This document shows positions 36,613-48,686 of a stretch of DNA of 64,000 bases, piece by piece. A model generated the notes under the pieces. That model had not been told where the DNA came from, did no database searches, and worked only from the letters and a program-made list of their open reading frames with translations. The position numbers and the translations under genes were made by a program. Origin of the DNA: Rhodamnia argentea (Eukaryota > Streptophyta > Magnoliopsida > Myrtales > Myrtaceae). Numbering within the stretch: the stretch's first letter is position 1; every line of letters begins with the position of its first letter. The DNA lies in assembly GCF_020921035.1 (NCBI RefSeq), contig NC_063159.1, forward strand, positions 9,278,501 through 9,342,500. The letters run 5' to 3'.

Positions 36613-39600
36613 TCAGCTAGCCAAGTGACTGGGTGAGCTATTGAACATGCTATGCCACATGAATGCTCTAGAAAGCACCATCTCCAACTCTAAGTGAGTC
36701 CAGTTTTCCGTAGGAAGGTGTTGTAGAAACATCACCATTTCTTGGAATTCAAGCTTCTGAAGTTTATCCGACCACTGAACACAGCACAAGGAACAGAAAA
36801 AATAGTGACCATTCCAAGGGTAATGACTTCAACAACAAAAGATATCTGCAGAGATCAACCGATACACAAGTTTGAAAGCCATAAAGTATGAACTTTTCCA
36901 GTTTCACTTTACTTGTGTTTGATGGAAAATATCGGTAATTAAAAAGTTTATAGCACTGTTAAAAGATAGGAAAACAGGAGTTGTACATCATGCAGTAACT
37001 GCATGAAGAATTTGAACATGTACATCACTCAACAAATAGAAAAGCTTCAAAAGATCTAATTAAATTCCTAGACAGCTTTGCTCATAGAACATGAGCAACC
37101 ACCACGAACATCAATTCCAAAATGATCGGGATGTTGGTTGATTCAAATGCAAATTGAGCAATTCATAAAGGAAGATCCACCTTAACAGGCTAAGCACTAT
37201 CTAGAAGTGCATAAATCCTGCAAGTAATCAAGTTCTGGTGATATAGCCTGATTAGACCTGAAAGACATCTCTACATCATTACCCTTGACATATATTAATC
37301 CTACGAGTCATCCAGTTATCCATCCTCTGAATCGGCTGTACGAGGGAATGAGATAACAAATGGAGAACTCAAATCAGTTTCCAATCTAAAGCTGATGGGA
37401 GTGAGATCACCCTCAGAAAGGTTTCTGCAGTCTATTAAAAATGCTCTTGGTTCTCACATCATGTTGGACAATGTTCATGTGAGAAGGCTTGAAATAGATA
37501 TTGTGGCAAGTCACAATGGAATGGGCTGGAGCAATTGTCAAAACTTAAATACCTAACAGATCAACATGTTACTGAGAAGCAACATCTTTCAGGTTCTGTT
37601 CTGTTCTGAGATACCATATGACAGGTGGTGTCCTTCATGTAAAGGCAAATTCGTAAACATACTAGCAAGTTAACCAAATACTAGCTAGTTACAGACCAAA
37701 AAGCTTATGTTCACGGGCCATAGATGTATAAAGGAATCGAATTTATAATTGCTTTCCTCAAAACAATGCGAACATGTAGAAAAGTTAATTGCTTTGTACT
37801 GTAAAGTAGTGGAGTGGTAGTCTCTCGTACCGTCAACAAAAAACTAGCAAATATATAAACGAGGAAGTCTGGCAATGCATCTCCTTCTGCGAGATATGTG
37901 TCCCACAAGCGATTGACGAGTTGGAAAGGGATCTAATAAGAGGAATTCGGTCATAAGCTTCATGCTTGAATTATTGAATCCATAGCAGTAAAATAGAGAA
38001 GTCACAATCTATACATGCATCTTTAATTCAAGAGCTAAAAGAAGTGAAGACCTAAAAGAAGCTCAAGTAACAACAGACCTCACGTATTAAGAGACAATTA
38101 AACCAGCGGAAAGCGAATTGCAGAAATTCAAGGCCTTGCTCCTCCATGTGTCTTGACACAGGTTCTGGTTCAATTTAACGAAAGAGAAGTTTAAATTACA
38201 GAAAATAATTCCAAAATTGCAATGAAAACTAACACCGGTATGACTGACGAGCATCAATAAAAAAGTGACGTAATTCAAAACTAGCAAAGTTGTTAAATGC
38301 ACCACTATTTTTTATGCAAAAAAGTATGCTAATTACCATGCACATCCAGAAATCCAGCCCAGTCAATATGAGCATATTGAACTGAAATAAAATTTCAGAA
38401 GGCACTTCATGCTGTCTCATTAGATATGAAATAAAGTACGCAGCAATTTATACATGTCATAAGTACAGAAAAATGAAAATGGCGTCATATATCTTGATTT
38501 GAAATGTCACATGTGGTGGTCAAAGTCACAGGTGCTTAGGAAGCTGAGACATTCTTGTTTTAAAAAAATGCATGTTTCGTAAAGGACAACTTTGTCGTTA
38601 GAGTTTACATTGTGTACACGAAGTGAAACCAATGTATTCTCAGAGGGGAATTGTCGCGTGTCTTCAGTTTGTCTGCCACAAAATTTACCGATACACAGCA
38701 CTCTAATCCACATACACGTAGTCCTGTGTAAAGCTTCCAAACATCATTTTTATAAAGATTAAGACAGATGTCAGGGCACCACTCAGAACACTCCCAGCAG
38801 ATTACATCACAGCACAAGTAAACCGCACCAGATAAACCACACAAGATGCACCATTCTTTTCTAATAAATGACAATCGGTAAAGTCGCAGTACTGATATTT
38901 TGAGTACCCATCCATTATCAACTCATAAAATTCGTGACTAAAGCTTACCATCAATGCGCCTGACCAATTCCTTCAGCTTAAAGACAAGTCGTTGGATTCC
39001 CGGTTGAGCAAATGTATAATGGTCTTGCATACCATCTAACAACTTTGTCAGACACCAATAGCAGTCTGCCTCTAAGCAAGAGATCTTCTCAGGAGATAAA
39101 TCGGATAGTGACCAATTATCCACACTTCCTTCTAAGTATTCTGACAAAAAGACGACTAGAAATGGCGTGACTAGATCATTTATTCCTTGAACATACCCAC
39201 TAGCTGGATGACGGATAGCCCTGGATTAAATAGCTAAGCATTAAAAGAAAAGATCAACAAACACATAGCGGAATCCATCTAGACTCTTCAGATACTAGAG
39301 CATTACAAACTATACAAATGAATCGGCACAGACATAGCTTGCAGTAATTAGAAACTCAAAAGAGGATAGAAATTTTATAAATTTAGTAATCAACCAGTGG
39401 AATCCCTACAGAGAGATTAAGTAGAGCAGGAGAAGGCATCGTGTAGTGTTCCTTCCAAAAATGTCATAACATCTACATGTCCTTAGGTAAGACATTGAGC
39501 AAAAAAAGTGATTGGACCTCAGTTGAGCAGCTTCAACAGTTTAACTTGGTCCTAACAGACGTTTAACAAACTGCACAACTACCACATGGTTCAATGGTAC

Positions 39601-42600
39601 TTCCTAGAAACCATGTTTAAATCCCACCTCATAAAAACTATCATTTAAACCCCACCACAAAATCTCCTTGATGAACCAAAGAGCTCTCAGCTTTTTTTTT
39701 TTTTTTTACACTTCGTATGGCCACAGTTTCGTTTAGCCCAGGGAAGGGAAAGGTTTACACTATAGGAAAATGTCTAATGAAGATCATTTTACTTTGTGAC
39801 TATTTCTGAAATGATTGTTTTTGTTCTATTATAGATTCTCACAAGACCGTATGAGACAATGCATGACACCATCAATTCAGGTCAGTATCAGACAGCTTCG
39901 CCTGTGACAAGAAAATATTACAGACTTCTTCCATTCAATACTTTTAACTGTAAAATTAAACACTTTATAGTGGCAGCACATGAAGGTATGACAACATAAT
40001 TGAATAGAAAATACTGCAACCATATTAAGAAGACCAAAAAAATAGCATCCCTTACTGGCCTAGCAACGAATCTTTTGGTTAATCAATAAAAGAAAAAGTT
40101 CCCAGCAAGAAAAAGCAGCAGAGCTCGCATCTAGGAGGCCCTTTTATCAATATTAAAGAAGGAAGAATAGCGACATAACCTAAACCTTTCTAACAAAAAA
40201 TAAATAAATAAAAAATCACGCCGTTTGTCCTAAACCTTTTGTCTTCAGTGTAGTATGAAAAATGGGAAGAGTAGTAGTCACTATAACCAACATAAACACT
40301 GCCTTTCCTATCTAAGAAGTCAAAAGACCATTCAGTTGTGGATACTAGACTCCAGAAATCTAGCCTCCTGTTTGAAGCAAAAGATAGCCTCTGCCATGCC
40401 AGCAAAATAGAGGAACACAATGAGCATGAGGATAACACGTTAGAATCACCAATGATGTCATTGTTGCGCATTCTAATCTCTCTCCACCTATTGGATTAAG
40501 CTTTTGAGTTACACATTCAATCAAAAACATTGCAAATGGTAGCTTCAGACTACTCTAAGTTCCAATTCACACTCATCTGTGCTTTAGGTAAGCAAGGTTT
40601 CAGTTCTCACAAATTGTGATTAAAGCATTGAGCGGCAAGTACAAAGAAGATAATCTGACCATGTATACAGGATGCGCTCCATGGACTTCTGTACTTGGGC
40701 TTGCTGAAAGAAAGAAACATCAGGTACAGTTCTTGGACAATCCACAGCAATCTAATCAAAGTATACAAAAGTTGTGAGAAGCAGAATACAGGACTTTGAA
40801 AATTAGTTCAATCATAGACATGGTCAGATATAACAAAAAATACCTGGCGAAGCATATTGATCTCTTCTTCTGTGCGTTCAGTATCCGGAATGTCATAGAA
40901 CTGAGCAACACAGTCAAGATACTCGAGGCGTTTCCTTCTCAGAACTCCCTCCCTTCTATCTGAATTAGGTGGTGCATATCCCTGTGGTCAGTCCATATTT
41001 AATTTTCATGCTATGAATAAACTTAGTCAAACCAAATCATATTGATGAATTCCAAGCCAGTGAACTGCTAAACCAGATTTATAGATCTTTATGCATGGTC
41101 TACAATATGAACCAACATGGAGAGAGCATTTGGTTAAAACTTGTTGCTATCCATCCTCATTCTCTAGGCCTTTATGCATGTTCCAGCACTTGGTCTGCAT
41201 TTAGATAAACAGAAACGGCGTCCAGTTCATTCTTCTTTTCTTTGAAAGATTTTAAAGGAAATGATTCAAAGGGCTTTTGGAAATTTTGAAACTCCTATGA
41301 TGGTTTTAAAGGAGAAATGGTTGTCAAGTCTTTTTTGTTGTTTTCAGTTAGCACCCTTTCTTGTACCCGAAACTTCTCTGAACTTTCAAGATCTAATTGT
41401 AATTAATTCTGTACAGCATATGTAACCCCTTAGGCAACCATTAATGAATTCCTGAGTTATCAAAAAAGAATATAACAATGTTGCTATTTTTCCTCAGCCT
41501 GTACACCGACACATCTACAATAGTATTGGGCAAACTAAAATCTCATGGTTCATCCCCATTGGTATTAACCTACTAGTATTGTTTAGCTAAATTCGAATGT
41601 GAGCTTCAATTGTACTGGCATGAGAGATAGGGAGATGGACTATCAAAAGAATCCTAACTCATGAAGATTGTATTAGCCAGGTTCCTTTTCTTATTTGGGC
41701 AAGAAAAGGAAGAGAAGAAGGGTTTCAGTGGTTCTGTGCCTCCACCAAACTAACATCACATGGTAATAGTACTGTTGAACGAGGCGCCCCCAAAATCTAA
41801 CTCTTACAAGAAACCCAATAAGCCTGCAGAAGGAATAGTTGTTACGATAACATGCCAGGCAGGTGGGACAATCACATTATGAGCAGTTGATGGTCAAAAT
41901 CAATTCCACATAAATCGCACTCAAAAGCTTCAGTTTGAGAAAGTAAAAAGAGTGTATGGCAAAAACGTAAGACTCAGGGGACAAAATATATGTGCATCTA
42001 GTGAACCGCATTGTACCACCAGATGCTCCTCTCTATTTGGACCACGAGCTGAATAATATAAAGGTATCATACCTTATATAGCACTAAGCACACTTGGAAT
42101 GGTTATAAGTACACCTATATAGCTAAGGAATCAAAATCTAATGTGGCAGCCACCAACAGAAGCCTTAATCGGAAAAGTTGCATGTTCCAGGAAGAAATTC
42201 TTTCAACAACTGGATGCAGCTCCTTCTTATTTTTTCAACTTTGTACGTCAACAAAAGAGATATGACTAACTTCTGAAGGACCAGTTGGGATATAATTGTG
42301 CTAACTCTACTTCCCAAAGTAACAGCTTTAGCTTACCAAGAGGAGTTTCCAAACTGTTGGGCGCATATACGGTGGTATTCCACTCCATGCCAACTCTCGC
42401 AACCTTTCTACATAATGTCATCATCACAGAAATAAGATTAAAGGACCAAGTTTAATCATAAAGAGCCTCTGCTCCACTCAGTATGCAATAACAAAAGGAC
42501 CTCTATCCATAAAAAGATAAAGAAAAAAAAAAACACACAAAGCTCTATCGAACTAATGCTTAAAATCTTTCATGAACCCTGCATAAGTGAGAACAAGCCC

Positions 42601-44917
42601 TATCACTTTACCCTTGTTTCTGCATAAAATTACTAGTACTACGAATTCAGCAAAAAGAAACTGAATACAAGACAAAGCCTAGGAAAATAGATTGCAAATT
42701 TAGTGTAAGACCAAGGAATCCCCCTAAAAGGTTAATAATTGGACATGGGTGCACTGATGACTATAATATCAGGAAACCAGAGAGCATGAGTATATTCAGC
42801 CTTTAACCTAAGAATTTTGGACTAAACAAAAGAAATGTGAGTGACTTAAAATCAAAAAAAGAATTACCACAAAGTTAGTTCAGTAGTATAACACATAATT
42901 ACTCACCTGTAATTTAATAACAAGAAAAGCCCATTTAATCATTTACAAGATCAAGACCACATGTTGGTCTAAAGGTTACTAGAAGAAAGAGAAGGGTGCA
43001 CAAAGTTGAAGCGCCATCCATATATACAGAACCATCTCTTCTCTGCAACCCAGTTCAAACATCTTAACAAGCAACATTAACCACATCCAACCAATCCGAG
43101 CAAGAATAACTGCTAATGTGTGTTCATTCCCCAGTCCATCATTAACAACTAAAAGTGGGGGAAAAAGAGAACAAAAATTCACTCCCCACTATTGTGCTTT
43201 CATCAGGATGCAAAAGTTATACAAGGAAATCTTCATCATACCTAATATGACTGTTGTTCCTGAGAGCTCCTTCGTGAATTTCATGACCCTTGCTGAATCT
43301 GTAGCTCTTGCACCAATGGTGGACTTCTGCACTTCTTTGGGAGTACTATGAACATCTGATGTTGAGGATTTAGACATGTTGAGATTCTCATGTGCACTTG
43401 GCTTAGAAGGACCTTTGTCGTCTTCCTAGATTAGAAGCAAAATCTCTCACTAGATCCCAATTATTAAAATTTCATAAAATCAACCAAAGTAGCAATGACA
43501 GAAGACCAACTAACATCATCTGTACTACCTCCATTGACTTGTCCATGTGATCACTTGGGCCAGTATCATTTTCAGAGAGACTTCTTTCATACTTAGGAGA
43601 GCGGTCTTGCCAGCTTGAATCGTCCAACGGGTCTGATCTCCTGGTCAGTGTCACTTTTCCAGGTATACTGCGACCTTTCAGCATCCTAAAAATAGCATCA
43701 GAGATGTTAAAGTTCACGTAGTGACTAAGGCAAAGCAGTCATATAGGTAGAACCCTACCACAGAAAAAGTCATGGACAGGGTATGCAGCCGCTCTTAGAG
43801 ACAAAATTAACAGAAGTGGAGAGCAAATAGCAACAGAAGGTGGATAAAGGAAATACCACACAGACATATGCCAAATAAGTAAGATAGAACCACCCGGCAT
43901 CACATTTCTATAGGCCGGGACTCCTTGAAATTGCAACAGGCTCCCAAGGAGAGGTAGGCAAAGACAAACCGAATGCAGATATTGTCCATAGGCATGCAGA
44001 AGCACACATGCTTGCTCGTGCACAGTGCACACAGACACAGTAACTGATAGAACGAGAAAGAGGGTGAGAACAGGCAATTGGATGAGTCAAGTACCGAGGT
44101 CAGATGTTTCAAGCCGAAATTTTCGTTAAGTGGAAAATTATTTTTCTCATGTACACTTCTTGACAACAGCAGATGTCACACTGGAAGGCGAGCATAGCCG
44201 GCAATGTCATAAATGCCCAAACCAAATGGAGTGCACAGAATCAAGAACCTATTATCAATTCACAAATTTTAATCACCACATCCTCCATTACTGAGGCAAG
44301 TGAGGGTCAAAAGAAAGATCAACAGAAGCTCAAGTCCCATATCCAGCATCAAGCAATAGCAGACCACGCAGCTTGTCTTGTTCAAGTCTTTCACGCGAAC
44401 TGAAGTCTAGAACCTGGTTCCACATCTCACTGAGGCAGAACAAAAGACTTTCCGATCCATTCCTTACTCTGAAAGTCAGCTACTGAAGCTCCTACTTTCA
44501 TTTACTTCAATGTCAAGGCACTGATATCAATCAGATCCGCCACAACTTTCGAAGGAGCGCGACGAAAATCAGCAAGACGCACTTCGATTCCGCGATCATA
44601 AAGCAATCAGAACCAACAGCGCACAACCAGATCACGGCGATTAGCAGCTTTAATTCCAGAGATCTGGAGCTCTACTGTGAAACGGAAGCCGAACACGCGA
44701 GAATCGAAATTGCTCGAGCTACAACACAAGCAGCTCGCCCATCCGTGATCGGAGAGCCACTGATTGCAAGATGCGGGATTGCGATGACGGAGGAGGGGGA
44801 GGAGGAGAAGAGCACGTACCCTTGGACGCTGCGGAGAGTCTGGTTGAATCTGGAATCGGGGCTCTCGGCCTTGTCTTCCCGGAGGTGGTGGTTGCTGTTG
44901 GTGCTGTTGCTCCTCAT
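36613..44917 (-). CDS. TBC-domain Rab GTPase-activating protein, TBC1D22/Gyp1-like
   Basis: Ten exons on the minus strand: 44820-44917, 43529-43685, 43242-43425, 42337-42407, 40844-40981, 40660-40751, 38949-39220, 38079-38164, 37831-37932 and 36613-36774. The phases match throughout and give 453 residues. A Ser-rich N-terminal third (MLKGRSIPGKVTLTRR) precedes the TBC domain. That domain has LRELAWSGIPPYMRPTVWKL (residues about 148-167), the arginine finger in IPDTERTEEE-to-VDCPRTVPD context, then YVQGINDLVTPF, the glutamine finger (YVQG), EADCYWCLTKLLD, and FRWFNCLLIREIPF. Such proteins speed GTP hydrolysis by Rab GTPases on the Golgi and related membranes. The single CDS spans 8.3 kb because of long introns, including one of 1.4 kb. 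Confidence 0.92.
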
Positions 44918-45227
44918 GTTTGCTCTGTTTTCCTCTTCCGAGAAGACGACCCTTCTCTCTGCTAATCTTCTGCTCTCTCCTCTCTCATTTTCCTCGCCTT
45001 CTCTCTCACTTTCTCACACACACATTTTCTGCATAAAAAATAATTAAAAACCAAAACGAGGTGAACTTTCAAGCAGGAGAAAGGGAGGAAATATATTTGT
45101 GCTCTTGAAATTGGATAACTTGGGCAAAACTTAATTTGTAAGTTAATAAGGTCTCGGGTTCAATTCTCCAACCTATTTTAGATGTCGAAAAATTTCGATT
45201 AGTCGGAGAAGGACAATCAGGAATTAA
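44918..45227. other. TBC gene promoter and leader region
   Basis: A CT-rich stretch (about 44925-45025, TCTCTCTGC, TCTCTCCTCTCTC, CTCTCTCAC) upstream of the ATG is typical of a plant leader or core promoter. No other motif is clear. Confidence 0.4.
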
Positions 45228-45810
45228 GGATGTGTTTAGTTAAGTTTCTTCCAAGGAGATTTGGGAGAATATAAATAGCGTTGAGTAAAAGAATACTTTG
45301 AAAAGCAAATTTGGCCTAACTAGTATTTTGCAAGAAAAATCTATAAATGAGCTTTCTTACGATATTTCTTTTTTAAATAAAATATAATTAAATATACAAA
45401 AAAAAAAATCAAACCTAGGGCAATGGCCGGCGTCCGCGGCAAGCCAGATCCGGCGACGACGGCGGTCAAGCCACCCCTAACGGTCGTTGCCCGTTGTTGG
45501 GGGTCGCACAACCCATGGCGGCCTCGGCCGCATATGGCTCGCCGATCGCCTAGGGTTTGATTTTCTTTCTTATTTTATTTTTAATAAAAAATAACGGATG
45601 AAATCGAAATTTGAAAGAAAAGACATTTTTGGAACAAAAAATTCAGCCTCAGCATTTGGTCAAATGCTAAAAGCTTAATGTTGGTCCTTACTAGCATTGA
45701 GCTTTCAACATTTTCAATGTTAACTTTCATCTCAAAGCCCATTAAGAATGGTTGTCAAATGCCCTCCATTTTCTCCAAATGGCTTTGGAAAAGCTGAACC
45801 AAACCCATCC
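45228..45810. mobile_element. Tourist/PIF-like MITE (583 bp) with GC-rich core
   Basis: The inverted ends are GGATGTGTTTAGTTAAGTTT (left) and GGATGGGTTTGGTTCAGCTT (right, reverse complement). Both are flanked by TAA (45225-45227 and 45811-45813). The arms are A/T-rich, and a GC-rich core (about 45420-45550) carries CCGGCG and CGGCC motifs. There is no transposase. The end sequence and TAA duplication match the element at 24510-25059, although the interiors differ. Confidence 0.75.
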
Positions 45811-46635
45811 TAAAGCTACTTGGGAAAAAATTTAGGTGTTGGGCAATTTTCTTTTTGGCCACTTTGCCAGCATTGGCAAAGCTAAAAAACTAAAGCAAGT
45901 CCTCAAGCTGGTTTCAAGCTAAATGAACTCCTTTTTTTCTTCCTAAATTGCCCCCACTTTTTATTTCATATGCCGATTTTGCCCTAGCACTATTCATCAT
46001 CTCCCTTGTAGATATGGGAGTTCACGAAGGTGGAGGACATGGACAAACGCCAACAAGGGGTAGCGTGACACCGACGTTGCATTGCTGAGGTCGCACCACC
46101 TCGGCTACGTGTTGTCTAACTCGTGTGACATTGAAGTCCAAATGTACTGCCCAGCTTGCTTAACACCGAAGTCTAGTGAAGCATGCCTGGGGTTGGCCGA
46201 CCTTAATGTCAGCTTGCCGGAGGTTGTGCGACGTTGGCATTGTCTCACCTAAGGTTTGGTCGACACTCGAAGGCCAAATTGAGGAGAGATTGTGGTTGGT
46301 CTCGAGGCTCCAAATCTAAGGGCGACGAGCTTCGCTCAGCTTCGAACAACGAGATTTGCTCCAACGAGGATTGTTGGCCGAAGCTCGCCTAGACAATGGT
46401 CGCCGGCGATGCTTGCCTGTGTTCGTCTCCGGCAAAGCTTGCCCACTCCTTGTCTTCTCTACCAATGCTCAATCATGTTTGCCTCTGTTTTTCTTTTTTT
46501 TATTTCAAAGTTGCTTTGCAAAATAAACACAAAAATAAGTTATCCAGACATTACAGCTCTCACCAAATACACCCTCAGTCAAAGGTTCTTGGGAAAATGC
46601 GAAGTTTATTCCTCAGAAACCGAACCTAATGTAGC
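45811..46635. repeat. Unassigned repetitive stretch with moderate-GC interior
   Basis: The right part (about 46560-46575, CCAAATACACCC) resembles the inverted end of a Tourist-type element, but I find no left partner. The interior (46010-46450) is richer in GC, with TCG/CGA-rich open frames that look like no known protein. It is probably a truncated transposon. Confidence 0.35.
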
Positions 46636-46639
46636 CTAA

Positions 46640-47110
46640 GTGTATTGTCATTATTAGGTCCTCGCTCGGCCCCAATGAGACTACGATGATGGCTCGCCTA
46701 ATTGGTAGCTGGTGTTTTGTTGGCATCTTAAACCAAACCCTTTAAATTGCGAAAAAAAAAAGGACGGCCGAGTAAAAAATTAGGTAATGTTTAAAATTTT
46801 CTAGATATTTTTTCATAATTTAGATAGTAGGGAAAATTATTTTATAAATCTTAAAACTTATCTACATAATTCTTAGTATTGTCATATTGGCGTCCTTACT
46901 CGTACACGATGAGCCTGTGACAACCTCTCGAATAATGAGTAGTTGGTGTTTTATTAGCACCTTAAACCAAATATTTAGATGAGATGCATCATGACTATAT
47001 CTAAACCCTTTTCAATTGAATGAAAAAAGAAGAAGATAACTTGGTAAGAATAAGATGACGCTTGAAATTTCCTATAGATTTTTCACGATTCAAATATACA
47101 CAAATGTGTG
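46640..47110. repeat. Diverged tandem duplication, unit about 235 bp
   Basis: Two units share phrases in order: ATTGTCAT, AGYTGGTGTTTTRTTRGCA (46706 and 46940), CTTAAACCAAA, a purine-rich run, GGTAA, ATTTTTCA and GGGAAAATT. Many mismatches and small gaps indicate an old duplication. No coding content is seen. Confidence 0.6.
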
Positions 47111-47225
47111 GGAAAATTGCGTTGCAAGTCCTAAACTTTATGTATGAAATTATATTGAGTCATAAACTTTTCAACCGGTTTAATCGGATCCTAAGTCTTT
47201 ACCCAAAAGTGCAATCAACTCCTAA
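47110..47225. repeat. Dispersed repeat of the AGTCATAAA family
   Basis: It shares the phrases GGGAAAATTGCGTTGCAAG, GAGTCATAAACTTTTCAA and CGGATCCTAA with the family seen at 15480 and 16878. It directly abuts the organelle-derived mosaic. Confidence 0.4.
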
Positions 47226-47233
47226 CTACGTTC

Positions 47234-47614
47234 CTATTCCGAAATAATAAATTGAGTTCGTATATGCATTTTGGACGCCGCTATTGAAATAGCCTTTCTA
47301 GCTATATTTTCTGCTACCCCGCTCATTTCATAAAGTATTATACTTGGTTTAATGACAGCTATCCAATAATCGGGGGATCCTTTACCCGAACCCATACGTG
47401 TTTCCGTAGGTCTTACCGTAATCGGTTTGTCTAGAAATATACGTACCCATAGTTTTCCACCACGGCACACATTTCTTGACATTGCTCGTCGCCCTGCTTC
47501 TATTTGTCTAGATGTGATCCAAGCGGGTTCAAGTGCCCGAAGAACATATTTACCGAAACAAATATGATTACCTCGATAAGATATTCCTTTCATTCTTCCT
47601 CTATGTTGTTTACG
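47234..47614 (-). pseudogene. rpl16: Plastid rpl16 fragment (nuclear plastid DNA)
   Basis: On the minus strand this encodes most of chloroplast ribosomal protein L16, starting in [21 protein letters not shown] and running through [20 protein letters not shown] and [13 protein letters not shown] to the natural end RTQFIISE-stop. The 119-codon frame is still open, but several conserved positions are changed (for example LDKPITV for the usual [16 protein letters not shown] for YEMGG), with the mostly C-to-T type changes expected of inserted organelle DNA. The first few plastid residues and the small first exon are missing. It is not expected to function. Confidence 0.9.
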
Positions 47615-47669
47615 ATAGAGGCAACTACGGTAGGGTCCGTCATCTTGGCAGGAATTCTTTTAAAACTCA
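47615..47669 (+). pseudogene. nad4: Mitochondrial nad4 fragment
   Basis: The plus strand reads [18 protein letters not shown], close to the conserved [18 protein letters not shown] of mitochondrial NADH dehydrogenase subunit 4. It joins the rpl16 piece base-to-base in opposite orientation. It is only about 55 bp, so the call rests on a short but distinctive stretch. Confidence 0.65.
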
Positions 47670-47850
47670 TTAAAAAAAACTCATAAAAAAAATATGGCCT
47701 TCTACTCAAATTCTTTCTTTTTGATAGGAATCAAAAAGAAGAAATATTGAAATCCGATTGGATTTAATCCAAATAAAATATTCGATTTCATACAAACCGA
47801 GTAGTATATTAATGAATAAGGGGAGCTATTCCGATTCCATCAAAAGGAGT
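47670..47850. other. A/T-rich part of the organelle mosaic, source unknown
   Basis: It lies between the nad4 and ndhB pieces and has the base composition of organelle spacer DNA. I could not assign it to a particular organelle region. Confidence 0.35.
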
Positions 47851-48006
47851 CCTATTGAAACCAAGAAGTATAGGCTTGCCTGCCATCCACACCGGAATAA
47901 ATGGAGTTTTCGGAAAAAACCCGCTAGTGGAGGAAGACCTCATAGGGATAAGAGACATAGGGTTAAAGAGAGAGCCAAAAAAGGATCTTTTGTGTATAAG
48001 CCTGCA
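47851..48006 (-). pseudogene. ndhB: Plastid ndhB exon fragment (nuclear plastid DNA)
   Basis: The minus strand matches ndhB exon 2 text around [28 protein letters not shown] and [16 protein letters not shown] at the nucleotide level, with a few substitutions and a stop where a Gly codon is expected. The fragment is about 155 bp. It is the outer right part of the organelle mosaic, and ordinary nuclear sequence follows. Confidence 0.75.
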
Positions 48007-48299
48007 TAATCTCGATCGATGCAATTAAACTCTCAAACTTAACGAGAAAAAAATGGTATTGCCAAATAAGCACCTTTTGAGCGACGTGTCGGCAATCTTA
48101 TTTGATATTTATACAACAGCAAAATGCCGTTGCCCGTGTACTATAAATCTCATCCTACTCCACACCGCAGAGGTCGTGCATCTCACTTTTTAATATGTCC
48201 GCGACATGACTTGTCGCTGCTGCGTAATGTAACCGTCACATGAACTACCTTAAAACAACAGACAGGCTTGGAGAAGAGCCTTAAAAAGCCTGGGATGCC

Positions 48300-48612
48300 C
48301 ACACTTGGCCCGAGCCCGAGCCCGAGCCCGGCCCAAAACGTTCAATATATCTTCCAGTTCACGAGCGGGCTTCGGACAATAATTTAAGCCCGGTCTTCGG
48401 CTCGGCCCAGGTCCAACCTACCATCAGGTCCATCACCTCTTTTGTTTTTTTTTAAATTTTAATCACCGCCATTTTTCTCAATTTCTTTTTCTTTTCTTTT
48501 TTGGTCGAATTTTTTTTTTTCCTCAATTTCTTCACGCGCCGACTATGGCTTAAACCTACGAACTGCTCAGCTCGTCTTCTTCACCAAAAAGGGTTTAAGA
48601 GCTACTTCTTCT

Positions 48613-48644
<32 letters not shown>

Positions 48645-48686
48645 AACTCCTGCAAGTTTTAAGCCAGAGGAAGAGTGATTGCAGTC
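48300..48686 (+). promoter_or_regulatory. BMS1 promoter and leader with site II boxes and triplet repeats
   Basis: GGCCCA (site II) boxes at 48330-48335 and 48404-48409 are typical of plant ribosome-biogenesis promoters. A CGAGCC array (about 48311-48328) precedes the first. The leader holds (CTT)4 followed by (CTG)9 at 48605-48643, ending 43 bases before the ATG. Confidence 0.5.

Noticed and set aside
47234-47593. Open rpl16 frame as a functional nuclear gene
   Set aside because: No transit peptide, missing N-terminus, changed conserved residues and direct joining to other organelle pieces. It is inserted organelle DNA.
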